Shown here: positions 40,167 through 48,314 of the stretch, piece after piece
Numbering within the stretch: the first letter of the stretch is position 1
Layout of the letters: each line of letters begins with the position of its first letter
NCBI GenBank assembly: GCA_963790065.1
Contig: CAWBNK010000016.1
Coordinates: 1-64,000 of the forward strand
Origin: Palsa-504 sp963790065
GTDB lineage: Bacteria > Actinomycetota > Actinomycetes > Streptosporangiales > Streptosporangiaceae
Length of the DNA stretch: 64,000 bases
Reading direction: 5' to 3'
Notes under the pieces: model-generated
The model's database searches: none
Told to the model about the DNA's origin: nothing
Seen by the model: only the letters and a program-made list of their open reading frames with translations
Translations under genes and position numbers: made by a program

Positions 40167-41447
40167 ATGCGGTTCGTGGTGGAGCGCGATGCGCTGGCTG
40201 AGGCGGTGGCCTGGGTAGCGCGCTCGCTGCCCTCCCGGCCGGTGCTCCCGATCTTGTCCGGGCTGCTGCTGGCGGCGGAGTCCGGCGGGCTGACCCTGTC
40301 CTGCTTCGATTACGAGGTGTCGGCCCGGATCCGGATCGACGCGGACGTGGCCGAGCCGGGGACCGTGCTGGTCCCCGGGCGCCTGCTGGCCGAGATCACG
40401 CGCAGCCTGCCCGGGCATCCCATCGAGGTCGACGACGCCGACGACGTGACCCTGACCTGCGGGGCGGCGTCGTTCAGCCTGGTCACGCTGCCGCTGGGGG
40501 AGTACCCGCGGCTGCCGGAGCTGCCCCGGCTGGCCGGCACCGTGGACGGCGCCGCGCTAGCCACCGCGATCAGCCAGGTCACCCCGGCCGCCAGCCGGGA
40601 CGACACGCTGCCCGTCATCACCGGGGTCAACGTCGAGATCGCCGGGGACACGCTCACGCTGGTCGCGACCGACAGGTACCGGCTGGCCATCAGGGAGCTC
40701 GCCTGGAAGCCGGCCCGGCCGGAGGTCAGCAGCACGCTTCTGGTCCCGGCCAAGACGCTGGCCGACGCGGCGCGGATGATGGCACCCGGCGTCCCGGTCC
40801 GGATCCTCACCCGCGGAGCGGAAGAGACCGGGTCCGCACGGAGCTCGCGGGCCGGAGCGGGCGGTCCGCTGCGGGCCGCCGACGCCATGATCGGCTTCGA
40901 GTCCGGCGGGCGCCGGCTGACCACCCGCCTGATCGGGGGGGAGTACATCAAGTACAGCTCCAAGTTCCCCGCGGACTTCGGCAGCCGGGGCGACATGCCG
41001 GCCGGCCCGCTGGCCGAGGCGGTCCGGCGGGTGGCGCTGGTTGCCGAGCGAGGCAGTTCGGTCCGGCTGTCGTTCGAGCCGGGGAAGGTCACCATCGAGG
41101 CGGGCACCAAGGGGCAGGCGCGGGCCAGGGAGACCGTGGCCGCCGACTTCACCGGCGAGGAGTCCGCGATCGCGTTCAGCCCGCACTACCTGCTCGACGG
41201 CCTGACCGCGGCACTGGTCGCGGCGGCCGGGACCTCCGCAGCCGCCGTCCCGGAGGCCGACGACACGTCGGATCAGGCCAAGGGCAAGCGGGACGGGGCC
41301 GTCCCGAAGGAGGAGGGCTGCGTCAGGCTGGAGTTCACCAGCCCGACCAAGCCGGCCCTGATCACGGCCAGCCCGCGGCCGGGCGAGGAGTCGGTCCCGG
41401 ACTACCGCTACCTGGTCGTGCCGCTGCGCGCCCTGGCGGACGCCTGA
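40167..41447 (+). CDS. DNA polymerase III beta subunit (sliding clamp) paralogue
   Basis: 426 residues with three clamp domains: MRFVVERDALAEAVAWVARSL, ASRDDTLPVITGVNVEI and ATDRYRLAIRELAW are clear DnaN landmarks. The end is YRYLVVPLRALADA, where replicative clamps end in a YxLMPVRL-like sequence. A charged Lys/Asp/Glu-rich insertion (about 368-390) separates strands of domain three. No dnaA, recF or gyrB neighbours are present, so this is probably an accessory clamp rather than the chromosomal dnaN. GGAGG 9 bases before ATG 40167. Confidence 0.88.
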   Translation: MRFVVERDALAEAVAWVARSLPSRPVLPILSGLLLAAESGGLTLSCFDYEVSARIRIDADVAEPGTVLVPGRLLAEITRSLPGHPIEVDDADDVTLTCGAASFSLVTLPLGEYPRLPELPRLAGTVDGAALATAISQVTPAASRDDTLPVITGVNVEIAGDTLTLVATDRYRLAIRELAWKPARPEVSSTLLVPAKTLADAARMMAPGVPVRILTRGAEETGSARSSRAGAGGPLRAADAMIGFESGGRRLTTRLIGGEYIKYSSKFPADFGSRGDMPAGPLAEAVRRVALVAERGSSVRLSFEPGKVTIEAGTKGQARARETVAADFTGEESAIAFSPHYLLDGLTAALVAAAGTSAAAVPEADDTSDQAKGKRDGAVPKEEGCVRLEFTSPTKPALITASPRPGEESVPDYRYLVVPLRALADA

Positions 41448-41450
41448 CCA

Positions 41451-41512
41451 ACCAGCACTGACCGGTCAGTGCTGGTCGGTCAGTGCTGACCGGTTAGTGC
41501 GTGGTCGGTCAG
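41451..41512. terminator. perfect palindrome and repeats between convergent genes
   Basis: 41451-41476 is a 26-base perfect palindrome around GACCGGTC; 41478-41491 is a second, GGTCAGTGCTGACC. GGTCAGTGC-like units recur three times after the clamp stop codon. It lies between the clamp gene and the convergent DUF1707 gene and can act in both directions. Confidence 0.65.
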
Positions 41513-41979
41513 GGGTGCGGCGGCGGCAGGTTGGGATACGGCCCGGACCAGGCGGCGTGGCGGGCCATCCAGGCCATGATCAGGATCCACGTGGCCAGCG
41601 CGAACAGCAGCAGCGCGAAGACGAGGAAGCGGCCCGCGTCCTGATCGGGGACCGGCGGCCGCGGCTCGGGGCGGGCGGGCCTCGACCCCCTAGGTGGCCG
41701 CGGCAGGTCGGCCATCAGGCCGTCGATCTGGCCCTGCGTCTTGGCGGTCAGCGCGACGTCGATCCGCTCGGTCAGCTCGTCGAGGTCCAGCCGCCCGGCC
41801 ACGAAGTGCTCCCGCAGCTGGGTCATCGTGGCGTCGCGCTCGGCGTCCCCGATCCGGATGTCGTAGTCGTACCGGCTGTGCCTGGGCACGGGCCAGCCAG
41901 GTATCAGGTGCTCACGCGGCGCTCCCGCGTCGGGATCTTCTTCTAGCATTCCGGTTCGGACGTCGTATCGCCTCGTCAT
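41509..41979 (-). CDS. DUF1707 domain membrane protein, copy A
   Basis: 156 residues. The DUF1707 (SHOCT-like) motif is IRIGDAERDATMTQLREHFV, AGRLDLDELTERIDVALTAK, then a Pro/Arg linker and a transmembrane helix (about 118-138, FLVFALLLFALATWILIMAW). The function is unknown; the DUF1707 part is thought to mediate protein interaction. ATG 41979 is preferred; ATG 42018 would add 13 residues. Confidence 0.85.
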   Translation of the reverse strand: MTRRYDVRTGMLEEDPDAGAPREHLIPGWPVPRHSRYDYDIRIGDAERDATMTQLREHFVAGRLDLDELTERIDVALTAKTQGQIDGLMADLPRPPRGSRPARPEPRPPVPDQDAGRFLVFALLLFALATWILIMAWMARHAAWSGPYPNLPPPHP

Positions 41980-42144
41980 CGGGTTTCCGGGTTCGCCAAG
42001 CCGACTACCTGACTTCAACGATAAGCCGGCGCGGCCCGGTGCGGAACCCAGCTGGCGACAGAATCAGCGGGGACCCGTGACCGAACCCCGGAGGCACACC
42101 CGCCCCGGGGCGATCAGCAACCAGTCAGATGCCCAGGTGACGCG

Positions 42145-42684
42145 TCAGAAACGCGGACCCCTCGGTCCCCGGGGGCCCCTCGGCCCACGGCGTGGTCCGC
42201 CGGAGCCCCTGCGCCGGCCGCCGAACAGCCGCTTGAGGAACGCCAGCGCGGCGATGATCAGCACGATGGCGATCGGCCGGTCCCCACCGCCGATGCCGAA
42301 CAGCATCACGGCCCCGAGGATCAGGAACACCCACACCAGGCCCATCATCGGCGCGAACACGGCGAACGGCGCGCGGCGACCGCCGTGGCCCGCACCGGAC
42401 TGCCAGTCCGAGCCGTTCGAGGAGCCCGGCCCCAGCCCGTACGGCCCCTGCCACGCGGTGTTGCCGTAGCTCCCGCTCGGCAGGCCCGCGGTGGTCTGCG
42501 GCGCGTAGGGCAGGTCCCGCATCACGGTGGTCAGGTCGGCCTTGGTCTTGGCTCCGAACGTCTGGTCCAGGCGCTCGTTCAGCTCGTCAAGCGTCAGTCG
42601 GCCATCCGCGTAGTGGTCACGCAGCTGGGCCGCGACCGCCTCACGGTCGGCGTCCCCGACGCGCACGTTGAATCCCTCGGTCAT
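42145..42684 (-). CDS. DUF1707 domain membrane protein, copy B
   Basis: 179 residues. The DUF1707 motif (VRVGDADREAVAAQLRDHYA, DGRLTLDELNERLDQTFGAK) is at the very N-terminus, a Gly/Ser linker follows, two membrane segments (about 112-152) and a basic tail of repeated RGPRGPRGP. GGAGGG 4 bases before ATG 42684. Paralogue of copy A, 165 bases downstream on the same strand. Confidence 0.85.
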   Translation of the reverse strand: MTEGFNVRVGDADREAVAAQLRDHYADGRLTLDELNERLDQTFGAKTKADLTTVMRDLPYAPQTTAGLPSGSYGNTAWQGPYGLGPGSSNGSDWQSGAGHGGRRAPFAVFAPMMGLVWVFLILGAVMLFGIGGGDRPIAIVLIIAALAFLKRLFGGRRRGSGGPRRGPRGPRGPRGPRF

Positions 42685-42801
42685 CGTGCCCTCCGTAATA
42701 AGAACGGGGAATCCCAGATGCCTCCACGATATATCGCGAGACATCGGACAGCAAGCCGAGTGCGGCCCGGCGCGCCGGATGGCTCATTGACAGCTTGTTC
42801 C

Positions 42802-42831
42802 TTCACATGTAAGTTTCGTCTTACAGGTGAA
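42802..42831. promoter_or_regulatory. 12-bp inverted repeat upstream of the wHTH operon
   Basis: TTCACATGTAAG (42802-42813) and CTTACAGGTGAA (42820-42831) pair with one mismatch around TTTCGT. It ends 24 bases before the winged-helix start and is a likely autoregulatory operator. Confidence 0.6.
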
Positions 42832-42855
42832 ATACAGATCAACTAGGAGCCGGAA

Positions 42856-43191
42856 CTGACCACCGACGAGCTGCTGGCAATGCTCACCGCCGTGGCCCAC
42901 CCCCTGCGACTGCGGATCGTCGCGGAGCTCGCGGGCGGGCGGGTCCACGTCAGCGAGCTGGCCCGCAGGCTGGAGATGTCCAGGCCCCTGCTGTACATGC
43001 ACCTGGACCGGCTGGAGAAGGCCGGGATGGTAACCGGCCAGTTGGAACTGTCGGAGGACGGCAAGGCGATGAAGTACTTCCAGCTGGCCCCGTTCGAGCT
43101 GCGGGTAACCGCCGAGACGATCGTGGCGGCGCTCCGTGCCGATGAGGCAGACGGCAAGAAAGGCGACTACGACATGAGAGAGAGCAACTGA
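42856..43191 (+). CDS. winged-helix transcriptional regulator, probable CTG start
   Basis: 111 residues from CTG 42856: LTTDELLAMLTAVAHPLRLR, IVAELAGGRVHVSELARRLE, MSRPLLYMHLDRLEKAGMV, an ArsR-like winged helix. Homologues I know begin with the TDELLA segment. An in-frame stop at 42844 excludes anything further upstream, and AGGAG (42845-42849) sits 6 bases before CTG but 30 before ATG 42880. A CTG start is therefore indicated; otherwise the protein begins at ATG 42880. First gene of a three-gene operon. Confidence 0.85.
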   Translation: MTTDELLAMLTAVAHPLRLRIVAELAGGRVHVSELARRLEMSRPLLYMHLDRLEKAGMVTGQLELSEDGKAMKYFQLAPFELRVTAETIVAALRADEADGKKGDYDMRESN

Positions 43192-43427
43192 TGCCGACTT
43201 CAATCGGTATTCTGCTGGCCATCTTGGTTCCGATCTGCGCCGCGGCGGCCGTGATCGTGAGTCAGTAGTACCGGCTGCAGCGGCACCGTGCCGACGCGAT
43301 CGCGATGGCCGCTTACCGCAAGCTAGCCGAGGAAGCGGTCGCCAACCAGCAGGAACTGCGCGACCAGATGCAGAAGCTCACCGAGCACGTCAGCGCGGTA
43401 GAGCAGCTCATGCGGGACGTCGGATGA
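43191..43427 (+). pseudogene. small membrane protein with an in-frame amber codon
   Basis: ATG 43191 overlaps the regulator stop (TGATG). The frame encodes a membrane helix IGILLAILVPICAAAAVIVSQ, then TAG at 43266-43268, then without a frame change YRLQRHRADAIAMAAYRKLA and a coiled coil to TGA 43425-43427, which overlaps the next ATG. The 78-codon whole is the usual membrane-anchor-plus-coiled-coil protein coupled to this regulator type. TAG where CAG or TGG would fit looks like a single nonsense mutation; readthrough cannot be excluded. Confidence 0.75.
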
Positions 43428-44302
43428 ACGCCCCCGCCCCCCCGCTCAGCCCTCCGGCCCCGTCGGCCCGCCCGGCCGCCGCGCCGCTGGGCCTGCACCG
43501 CAACCCGCTGCGCCAGGCCTGGGCCGCCAGCACCTGGCACGCCGCCTGGTACCTGCTGGCCTACCAGGTGACCGGATGGCTGCTGCTCGGCGCGGCGCTG
43601 GCCGCCGCCTGCGGGGCGGCCGCCCTCGCGCTCACCCTGATCGGCCTGCCGGTACTGGTGGCCGTGGCCGGGTTCCTGCACCGCTGCGCCGACGTCGAGC
43701 GGTCCCGGCTGCGCTGGGTGTTCGGCCAGCCGGTGCCCAGCCGTTACCAGCAGCCCGCCGCCCCGGGGATGATGGCCCGGGCCGGCGCCCGCTGGAAGGA
43801 CGTGGCCACCTGGCGGGAGTTCGCGTACCTGACCGGCCTGTTCGTCCCGCTGGTCATCGTGGGCGGCCTGGTGCTGATCGTCTGGCTGACCCTGGCCCTC
43901 GGCGTCACGCTGCCGCTGTGGTACTGGGCGCCGGTCGAGCACTACCCGCACGGGCTCGCGGTCCACGGCGTGCAGCTCGGCTACTTCCCGAACGCCCCGT
44001 CCGGCTCGGGCGCGGTCGGCCTGTACATCGACACCCTGCCCAAGGCGCTGCTGACCGCCGTGGCCTGCCTGGTCCTATTCGCCTTGTTCAGCTACGTCCT
44101 GGTGCTGACCGCCCGGACTCACGCCACCATCGCGCGGGCGCTGCTGCGCCCGCCGGAAGACCCGCTGGCGGCGGCCAAGGACCTGCTCGAGCGTCCCGGC
44201 CCGCTGCCGCCGATTTTCGGCCGAACGGATCGTCCATCTAGCCCCGCCCATGAGGGTCCAGCTCACGGGCGGGGCGAGGAGCCGACTGCTCGCACCAGGT
44301 AA
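43424..44302 (+). CDS. sensor-domain membrane protein
   Basis: 292 residues. Four membrane helices in the arrangement of the sensor domain found at the N-terminus of actinobacterial kinases: STWHAAWYLLAYQVTGWLLL, LTLIGLPVLVAVAGFLHRCA, LTGLFVPLVIVGGLVLIVWL and ALLTAVACLVLFALFSYVLV. An extracytoplasmic loop with LPLWYWAP lies between helices three and four. No kinase domain follows, so it must signal to a partner, perhaps the regulator at 42856. ATGA overlap with the amber-interrupted gene. The tail is Pro/Arg-rich. Confidence 0.82.
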   Translation: MNAPAPPLSPPAPSARPAAAPLGLHRNPLRQAWAASTWHAAWYLLAYQVTGWLLLGAALAAACGAAALALTLIGLPVLVAVAGFLHRCADVERSRLRWVFGQPVPSRYQQPAAPGMMARAGARWKDVATWREFAYLTGLFVPLVIVGGLVLIVWLTLALGVTLPLWYWAPVEHYPHGLAVHGVQLGYFPNAPSGSGAVGLYIDTLPKALLTAVACLVLFALFSYVLVLTARTHATIARALLRPPEDPLAAAKDLLERPGPLPPIFGRTDRPSSPAHEGPAHGRGEEPTARTR

Positions 44303-44479
44303 CCGCTCATCCGCTACCAACGAAGAAAGAGGCCACGAATGCGCCAGTCGCTGGGTCAAGTATGGCCTGTATCAGGCCCGGGGGGTCTATGCTCCGCTGG
44401 AGTAAAGCAGCAACCGGGGGTCGGCGCCGTCCGAAGGCGCCTGCTCATGTCAGCACTGCCAGCTTCAGCAAGTGAGGCC

Positions 44480-44743
44480 ATGATGGGTGTGCCAGTGTGG
44501 CGTTCCCGCCCGCCGCAGGTTTCCCTCAGCCGGCGGGTGGCGGGCTGGCGGGCGCGCTACTGGCGGCGGGCCCTGCTCGCCTGGGTGATGCTGACCCTGA
44601 CCGTCATGGCCGTCGCGGCCGAGCCCGCCGCGGACTTCCCCAAGGCACAGCTCGGCACGATGCCCGTCGCGCGGACGGTGCTGCGGACCGGTGGTGTCGC
44701 GACCTCGGCCGGCGTCCCCGTCGTGCTCGCCATCCTCCCCTGA
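44480..44743 (+). CDS. small Arg-rich membrane protein
   Basis: 87 residues with strong third-position GC bias, so probably a real gene, but I recognise no family. A basic segment (VAGWRARYWRRA) leads into one hydrophobic helix ALLAWVMLTLTVMAVAA, then AEPAADFPKAQLGTMPVART. This could be a signal anchor. AGTGAGG precedes the ATG pair 44480/44483. A tandem repeat array begins at its stop codon. Confidence 0.5.
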   Translation: MMGVPVWRSRPPQVSLSRRVAGWRARYWRRALLAWVMLTLTVMAVAAEPAADFPKAQLGTMPVARTVLRTGGVATSAGVPVVLAILP

Positions 44744-44895
44744 GCCCGCGCTTTTCCTAGCCCGCGTTCTTCGTAGCCCGCGCTGCTTCTAGCCCGCGCT
44801 GCCCCCTAGCCCGCGCTGCCCCTAACCGCGCGCTGCCCCCTAGCCCGCGCTGCCCCCTAGCCCGCGCTGCTCCTAGCCGGCGCTGCTCCCAGCCT
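44741..44895. repeat. tandem array of about nine 16-18-base units
   Basis: The unit is tagcccgcgctgcccc with small changes, from the stop codon of the preceding gene (which supplies the first TGAGCCCGCG) to about 44895. It fills most of the spacer before the MMPL transporter. Confidence 0.85.
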
Positions 44896-44967
44896 TCGTC
44901 CCCCGAGCCTTCGCTCGCCGGGTCCTCTCTAGCCACTTCTTCCCCTTCAGCCTCCTGAGAGGTCACA

Positions 44968-47217
44968 ATGCGCCATTCGCAGAGTTCAGTGTTGCCAGAA
45001 ACAGTGTGGCCAGAAATAGGGCCAATCGGCCGCGATCGCGATCAGCCGCCGGGAAAACGCCCGGCCGTCGAGCGGATCGCCGGGTGGAGCGCCCGGCACT
45101 GCAAGACCGCCACCTTCGGCTGGCTGGCGCTGGTCGCCCTGCTGTTCGTGGTTAGCCAGGCGCTCGGTTCGAAGAACCTGCCCAGCTACGATCCCGGCCA
45201 GGCGGGCCAGGCCGAACGGGCCCTGCACCAGGCCGCGCCGGCCTACTACGGCGCGTCCAGTGAGGCTGTGCTGATCCAGGCGCGCGCAGCCGGCCAGACG
45301 TTCGCTCACGACGCGAGCCTGCAGCAGGCCGTCCGGCAGGTGGTCACCGCCCTGACCGCCCTGCCGAAGTCCGCCGCCGGCATCCAGCCGCCGCTGGCCG
45401 CGGGCGGCGGGCACCCCGGCCGCCCGTCGCTGGTATCGGCGAACGGGCGCAGCGCCCTGGTCACATTTGACGTCCCGGGCAACGTGCCTAACGCCGATCA
45501 GGCCGTGGCGGCGGACCAGCGCGCGGTAGCGGCCGTGCAGGCCGCCCATCCGGGCCTGATCGTGGCCGAGACCGGCGACGCCAGCATCGCCCGGGCCATC
45601 GACAACTCACTGAACTTCCGCCAGGCCGAAGCCACTTCGGTGCCGCTCACGCTGATCCTGCTACTGGTGGTATTCGGCGCCCTGGTCGCGGCGGGCATCC
45701 CCATCCTGCTGGCCGTCTCCGCGGTGATGGCGGCCCTGTCGCTGGTCACGATCTCGAGCCATTGGGTGCCGGTCGGGACCTCAACCGCCGAGGTGGTGCT
45801 GATCGTGGGCATGGCCGTCGGTGTCGACTACTCGCTGTTCTACCTGCGCCGTGAGCGAGAGGAACGGGCCCGGGGCCGGTCGTTCGCCGAGGCGCTGCGG
45901 ATCGCGGCGGGCACGTCGGGCCGCTCGATCCTGGTCTCTGGCCTCACCGTGATGATCGCCATGGCGGGACTCTTCCTGACCGGCATCGACCAGTTCACGA
46001 GCATCGCCCTGGGCACGATCGCGGTGGTCGGCATCGCGGTGGCCGGCTCACTCACCGTGCTGCCCGCGCTGCTGTCCTGGCTGGGGCACCGCGCCGACCG
46101 GGGCCGGATCCCCTTCCTCGGCCGCAGCCGCGCCGCCGCCCGCCCGTCCCGGATGTGGGCCGCACTGGTCCGCCGCGTGGTCGCCCACCCGGCGATCTGG
46201 GGTGTTACCGCCGCCGTGGCCCTGATCGCGCTGGCCGCACCGGCCGCCGGGATGCGGCTGGGCGAGCCAGCCGTCGACGTGCCGCCCGGCCAGGCCGTCC
46301 TGCAGACCTCGGCCGAGATCCAGCGGGCCTTCCCGCAGGCGCCGTCGCCCGCCGAGGTCGTGGTGACCGGCCTGGATGCCACCGGGCCGCGAGTGCTGGC
46401 CGCGGTCGCCGCGCTGCAGGGGCGCGCGGCGACCGGCGGCTCTATCCGCGAGCCGGTGACCGCTACTGCGGTCGGCGCCCCGGGGAACCGCGCCCTGGTC
46501 ATCGACGTCCCGCTGGCCGGCAACGGCTCGGACACGGCGTCCGACCAGGCGCTGCTGGCCCTGCGCGGCCAGATCCTGCCGGACACGCTGGGCCGGGTGC
46601 CAGGGATCAGCTACGCGGTAGCCGGGGATACGGCCAGCACGTACGACTTCATCCATCAGCTGCACGACCGGACCCCGGTCGTGCTCGCGCTGGTCGCGGT
46701 GCTCGCCTTCGTGCTGCTGATGATCGCGTTCCGGTCCGTGGCGATCTCGCTGGTCTCGATCCTGCTGAACCTGCTCTCGGCCGGGGCCGCGTACGGGCTG
46801 ATCACGCTGATCTTCCAAGATGGCCGGCTGCAGGGGCTGCTGGGCTACACCTCGTTCGGCGGGATCATCGCCTGGGTGCCGCTGTTCATGTTCGTGTTCC
46901 TGTTCGGCATCAGCATGGACTACCACGTGTTCATCCTCAGCCGCATCCGCGAGCTATGGTCCCGCGGCGCGACCGCCTCCGACGCGGTGGTCGGCGGCAT
47001 CGCCTCCAGCGCAGGCGTCGTCACCAGCGCGGCGCTGATCATGGTGGCGGTGTTCTCGATCTTCGCCACGCTGCCCCTGGTGGATCTCAAGATCCTCGGC
47101 ATCGGTACCGCGGCCGCGGTGCTGATCGACGCCACCGTGGTCCGCGGCATCCTGGTCCCGGCTGCCCTCGCCCTGCTCGGCGAGCGCGCCTGGCGCGGCC
47201 GCCGGTCCCGCGCCTAG
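44968..47217 (+). CDS. MMPL/RND family transporter
   Basis: 749 residues with two MMPL halves. Each half has one N-terminal helix, a large extracytoplasmic loop (about 70-210 and 430-560) and five helices. The first half has the proton-relay motif GMAVGVDYSLFYLRREREE; the second has FGISMDYHVFILSRIRE. Such proteins export lipids or siderophore-like molecules with the proton gradient. A gaggt site precedes ATG 44968. Its regulator may be the convergent ArsR protein, but no operator lies between them. Confidence 0.93.
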   Translation: MRHSQSSVLPETVWPEIGPIGRDRDQPPGKRPAVERIAGWSARHCKTATFGWLALVALLFVVSQALGSKNLPSYDPGQAGQAERALHQAAPAYYGASSEAVLIQARAAGQTFAHDASLQQAVRQVVTALTALPKSAAGIQPPLAAGGGHPGRPSLVSANGRSALVTFDVPGNVPNADQAVAADQRAVAAVQAAHPGLIVAETGDASIARAIDNSLNFRQAEATSVPLTLILLLVVFGALVAAGIPILLAVSAVMAALSLVTISSHWVPVGTSTAEVVLIVGMAVGVDYSLFYLRREREERARGRSFAEALRIAAGTSGRSILVSGLTVMIAMAGLFLTGIDQFTSIALGTIAVVGIAVAGSLTVLPALLSWLGHRADRGRIPFLGRSRAAARPSRMWAALVRRVVAHPAIWGVTAAVALIALAAPAAGMRLGEPAVDVPPGQAVLQTSAEIQRAFPQAPSPAEVVVTGLDATGPRVLAAVAALQGRAATGGSIREPVTATAVGAPGNRALVIDVPLAGNGSDTASDQALLALRGQILPDTLGRVPGISYAVAGDTASTYDFIHQLHDRTPVVLALVAVLAFVLLMIAFRSVAISLVSILLNLLSAGAAYGLITLIFQDGRLQGLLGYTSFGGIIAWVPLFMFVFLFGISMDYHVFILSRIRELWSRGATASDAVVGGIASSAGVVTSAALIMVAVFSIFATLPLVDLKILGIGTAAAVLIDATVVRGILVPAALALLGERAWRGRRSRA

Positions 47218-47218
47218 G

Positions 47219-47261
47219 TCCGGTCCGTGATCGCGCGCCTGGCGCGCGATCACGGACCGGA
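47219..47261. terminator. perfect 21-bp-stem bidirectional terminator
   Basis: Arms 47219-47239 and 47241-47261 are exactly complementary around one base. It starts 2 bases after the MMPL stop, and the stop codon of the convergent ArsR gene (47250-47252) lies inside it, so one hairpin ends both transcripts. Confidence 0.85.
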
Positions 47262-48248
47262 GGCGACCAGGGCGTCGCCGACCGGGGTGCGGCGGTACAG
47301 GACTGATCGCCCGGAGCGGGCCCGGGCGATCAGTCCGGCCTCGCGCAGCACGGCCAGGTGATCGCCGACGGCGCCGAGCGACTGGCCCAGCGTCGCGACC
47401 AGCTGGGTCGTGCTGGCCGGCTCCTCCAGGGCCTGCAGGATGACGGCGCGCGAGGGGCCGAGCAGCCGGTCGAGCGCGGTGCCGGATCCGGCCCGGTCCG
47501 GCCGCTCCCACAGGGCGGCGACGCCGCGCGCCGGATAGATCAGCGCCGGCGGCCACGGCGGATCGAGGCCCAGCGCGATCCTGGGCCAGACGAAGACCGA
47601 GGGCACGAACAGCAGACCGCGGCCGCCCAGCTCGGCTTCCTCGTCCTCCCGCCAGCGGGTGAGCTCGATCCGGCCCTGGGACCAGCGCAGGTTCGGATGC
47701 AGGTCGGCCAGCGCCGCCGCCCAGCCCTTCGAGACGAGCTGGCCGGCTCGGTAGATCAGGTCCCGTTCGAGGATGGCCCGCAGCGTGTCCCACTCGGGCT
47801 CGAGCAGCACCTGCCAGGCGGTGGCCAGGACATCGGCGGCATAGGCGGCCGCCTGGTCGCTGGCCAGGATGCGTCTGACCCGGGGATCGGCCTGGGGCTG
47901 CCTGCCCAGCGCCTCGGTGACCTGCCGCTGGACCAGGCTGGCCGGAGTCGACCGGACCTGGGCGAGCTGGTCGGCAATCGTGGTGGACCGGCCCGCCTGG
48001 ACGGGGGTCAGGAAGTCCGCGCCCCAGCCTGGCGGGTTCAGCGCGAGCAACACGTCGATGTCGGCCTCACGGGCCAGCGCCTGATATCGGCTCCGGACCC
48101 GGACCAGCCAGGGCCGCAGCACGGGCTCGGCTGGCTGCGCTTGCCGGCCGCTCAGCTGGCGCAGCGCGTGGGTCAGCTCCCACAGCGGTGACACCCCGAA
48201 CCGGCTCCTGGTCAGGTCCTCGTTGCTCACCGCGATTCGCTGTACCAC
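47250..48248 (-). CDS. ArsR-type winged-helix regulator with an N-terminal ligand-like domain (DUF5937 type)
   Basis: 332 residues from GTG 48248. The C-terminus holds the winged helix: PSRAVILQALEEPASTTQLV, LGQSLGAVGDHLAVLREAGL, ARSGRSVLYRRTPVG. The first 240 residues match the DUF5937 region of such regulators: FGVSPLWELTHALRQL, LNPPGWGADFLTP, LVFPSVFVWPRI-like FVPSVFVWPRI. It probably represses the divergent MFS gene through the palindrome at 48258-48277, which adjoins both starts. The start codon choice follows an AAAGG site. Confidence 0.88.
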   Translation of the reverse strand: MVQRIAVSNEDLTRSRFGVSPLWELTHALRQLSGRQAQPAEPVLRPWLVRVRSRYQALAREADIDVLLALNPPGWGADFLTPVQAGRSTTIADQLAQVRSTPASLVQRQVTEALGRQPQADPRVRRILASDQAAAYAADVLATAWQVLLEPEWDTLRAILERDLIYRAGQLVSKGWAAALADLHPNLRWSQGRIELTRWREDEEAELGGRGLLFVPSVFVWPRIALGLDPPWPPALIYPARGVAALWERPDRAGSGTALDRLLGPSRAVILQALEEPASTTQLVATLGQSLGAVGDHLAVLREAGLIARARSGRSVLYRRTPVGDALVASGP

Positions 48249-48257
48249 GCCCCAGAC

Positions 48258-48277
48258 CTTTCGTCCTGTGACGAAAG
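48258..48277. promoter_or_regulatory. operator between ArsR and MFS genes
   Basis: CTTTCGTC (48258-48265) and GACGAAAG (48270-48277) are perfect complements around CTGT, 10 bases from the ArsR start and 38 from the MFS start. Confidence 0.6.
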
Positions 48278-48314
48278 AGTACTCCCGGCCCGGGACGGCG
48301 CGCACGCTGGCGCC

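Noticed and set aside
44757..44966. 69-residue minus-strand ORF in the tandem array before the MMPL gene
   Set aside because: The repeated ARARGQRGL translation only reflects the 16-18-base repeat.
46155..47306. 383-residue plus-strand frame inside the MMPL gene
   Set aside because: An Arg/Pro-rich alternate frame of a transporter with both MMPL halves intact.
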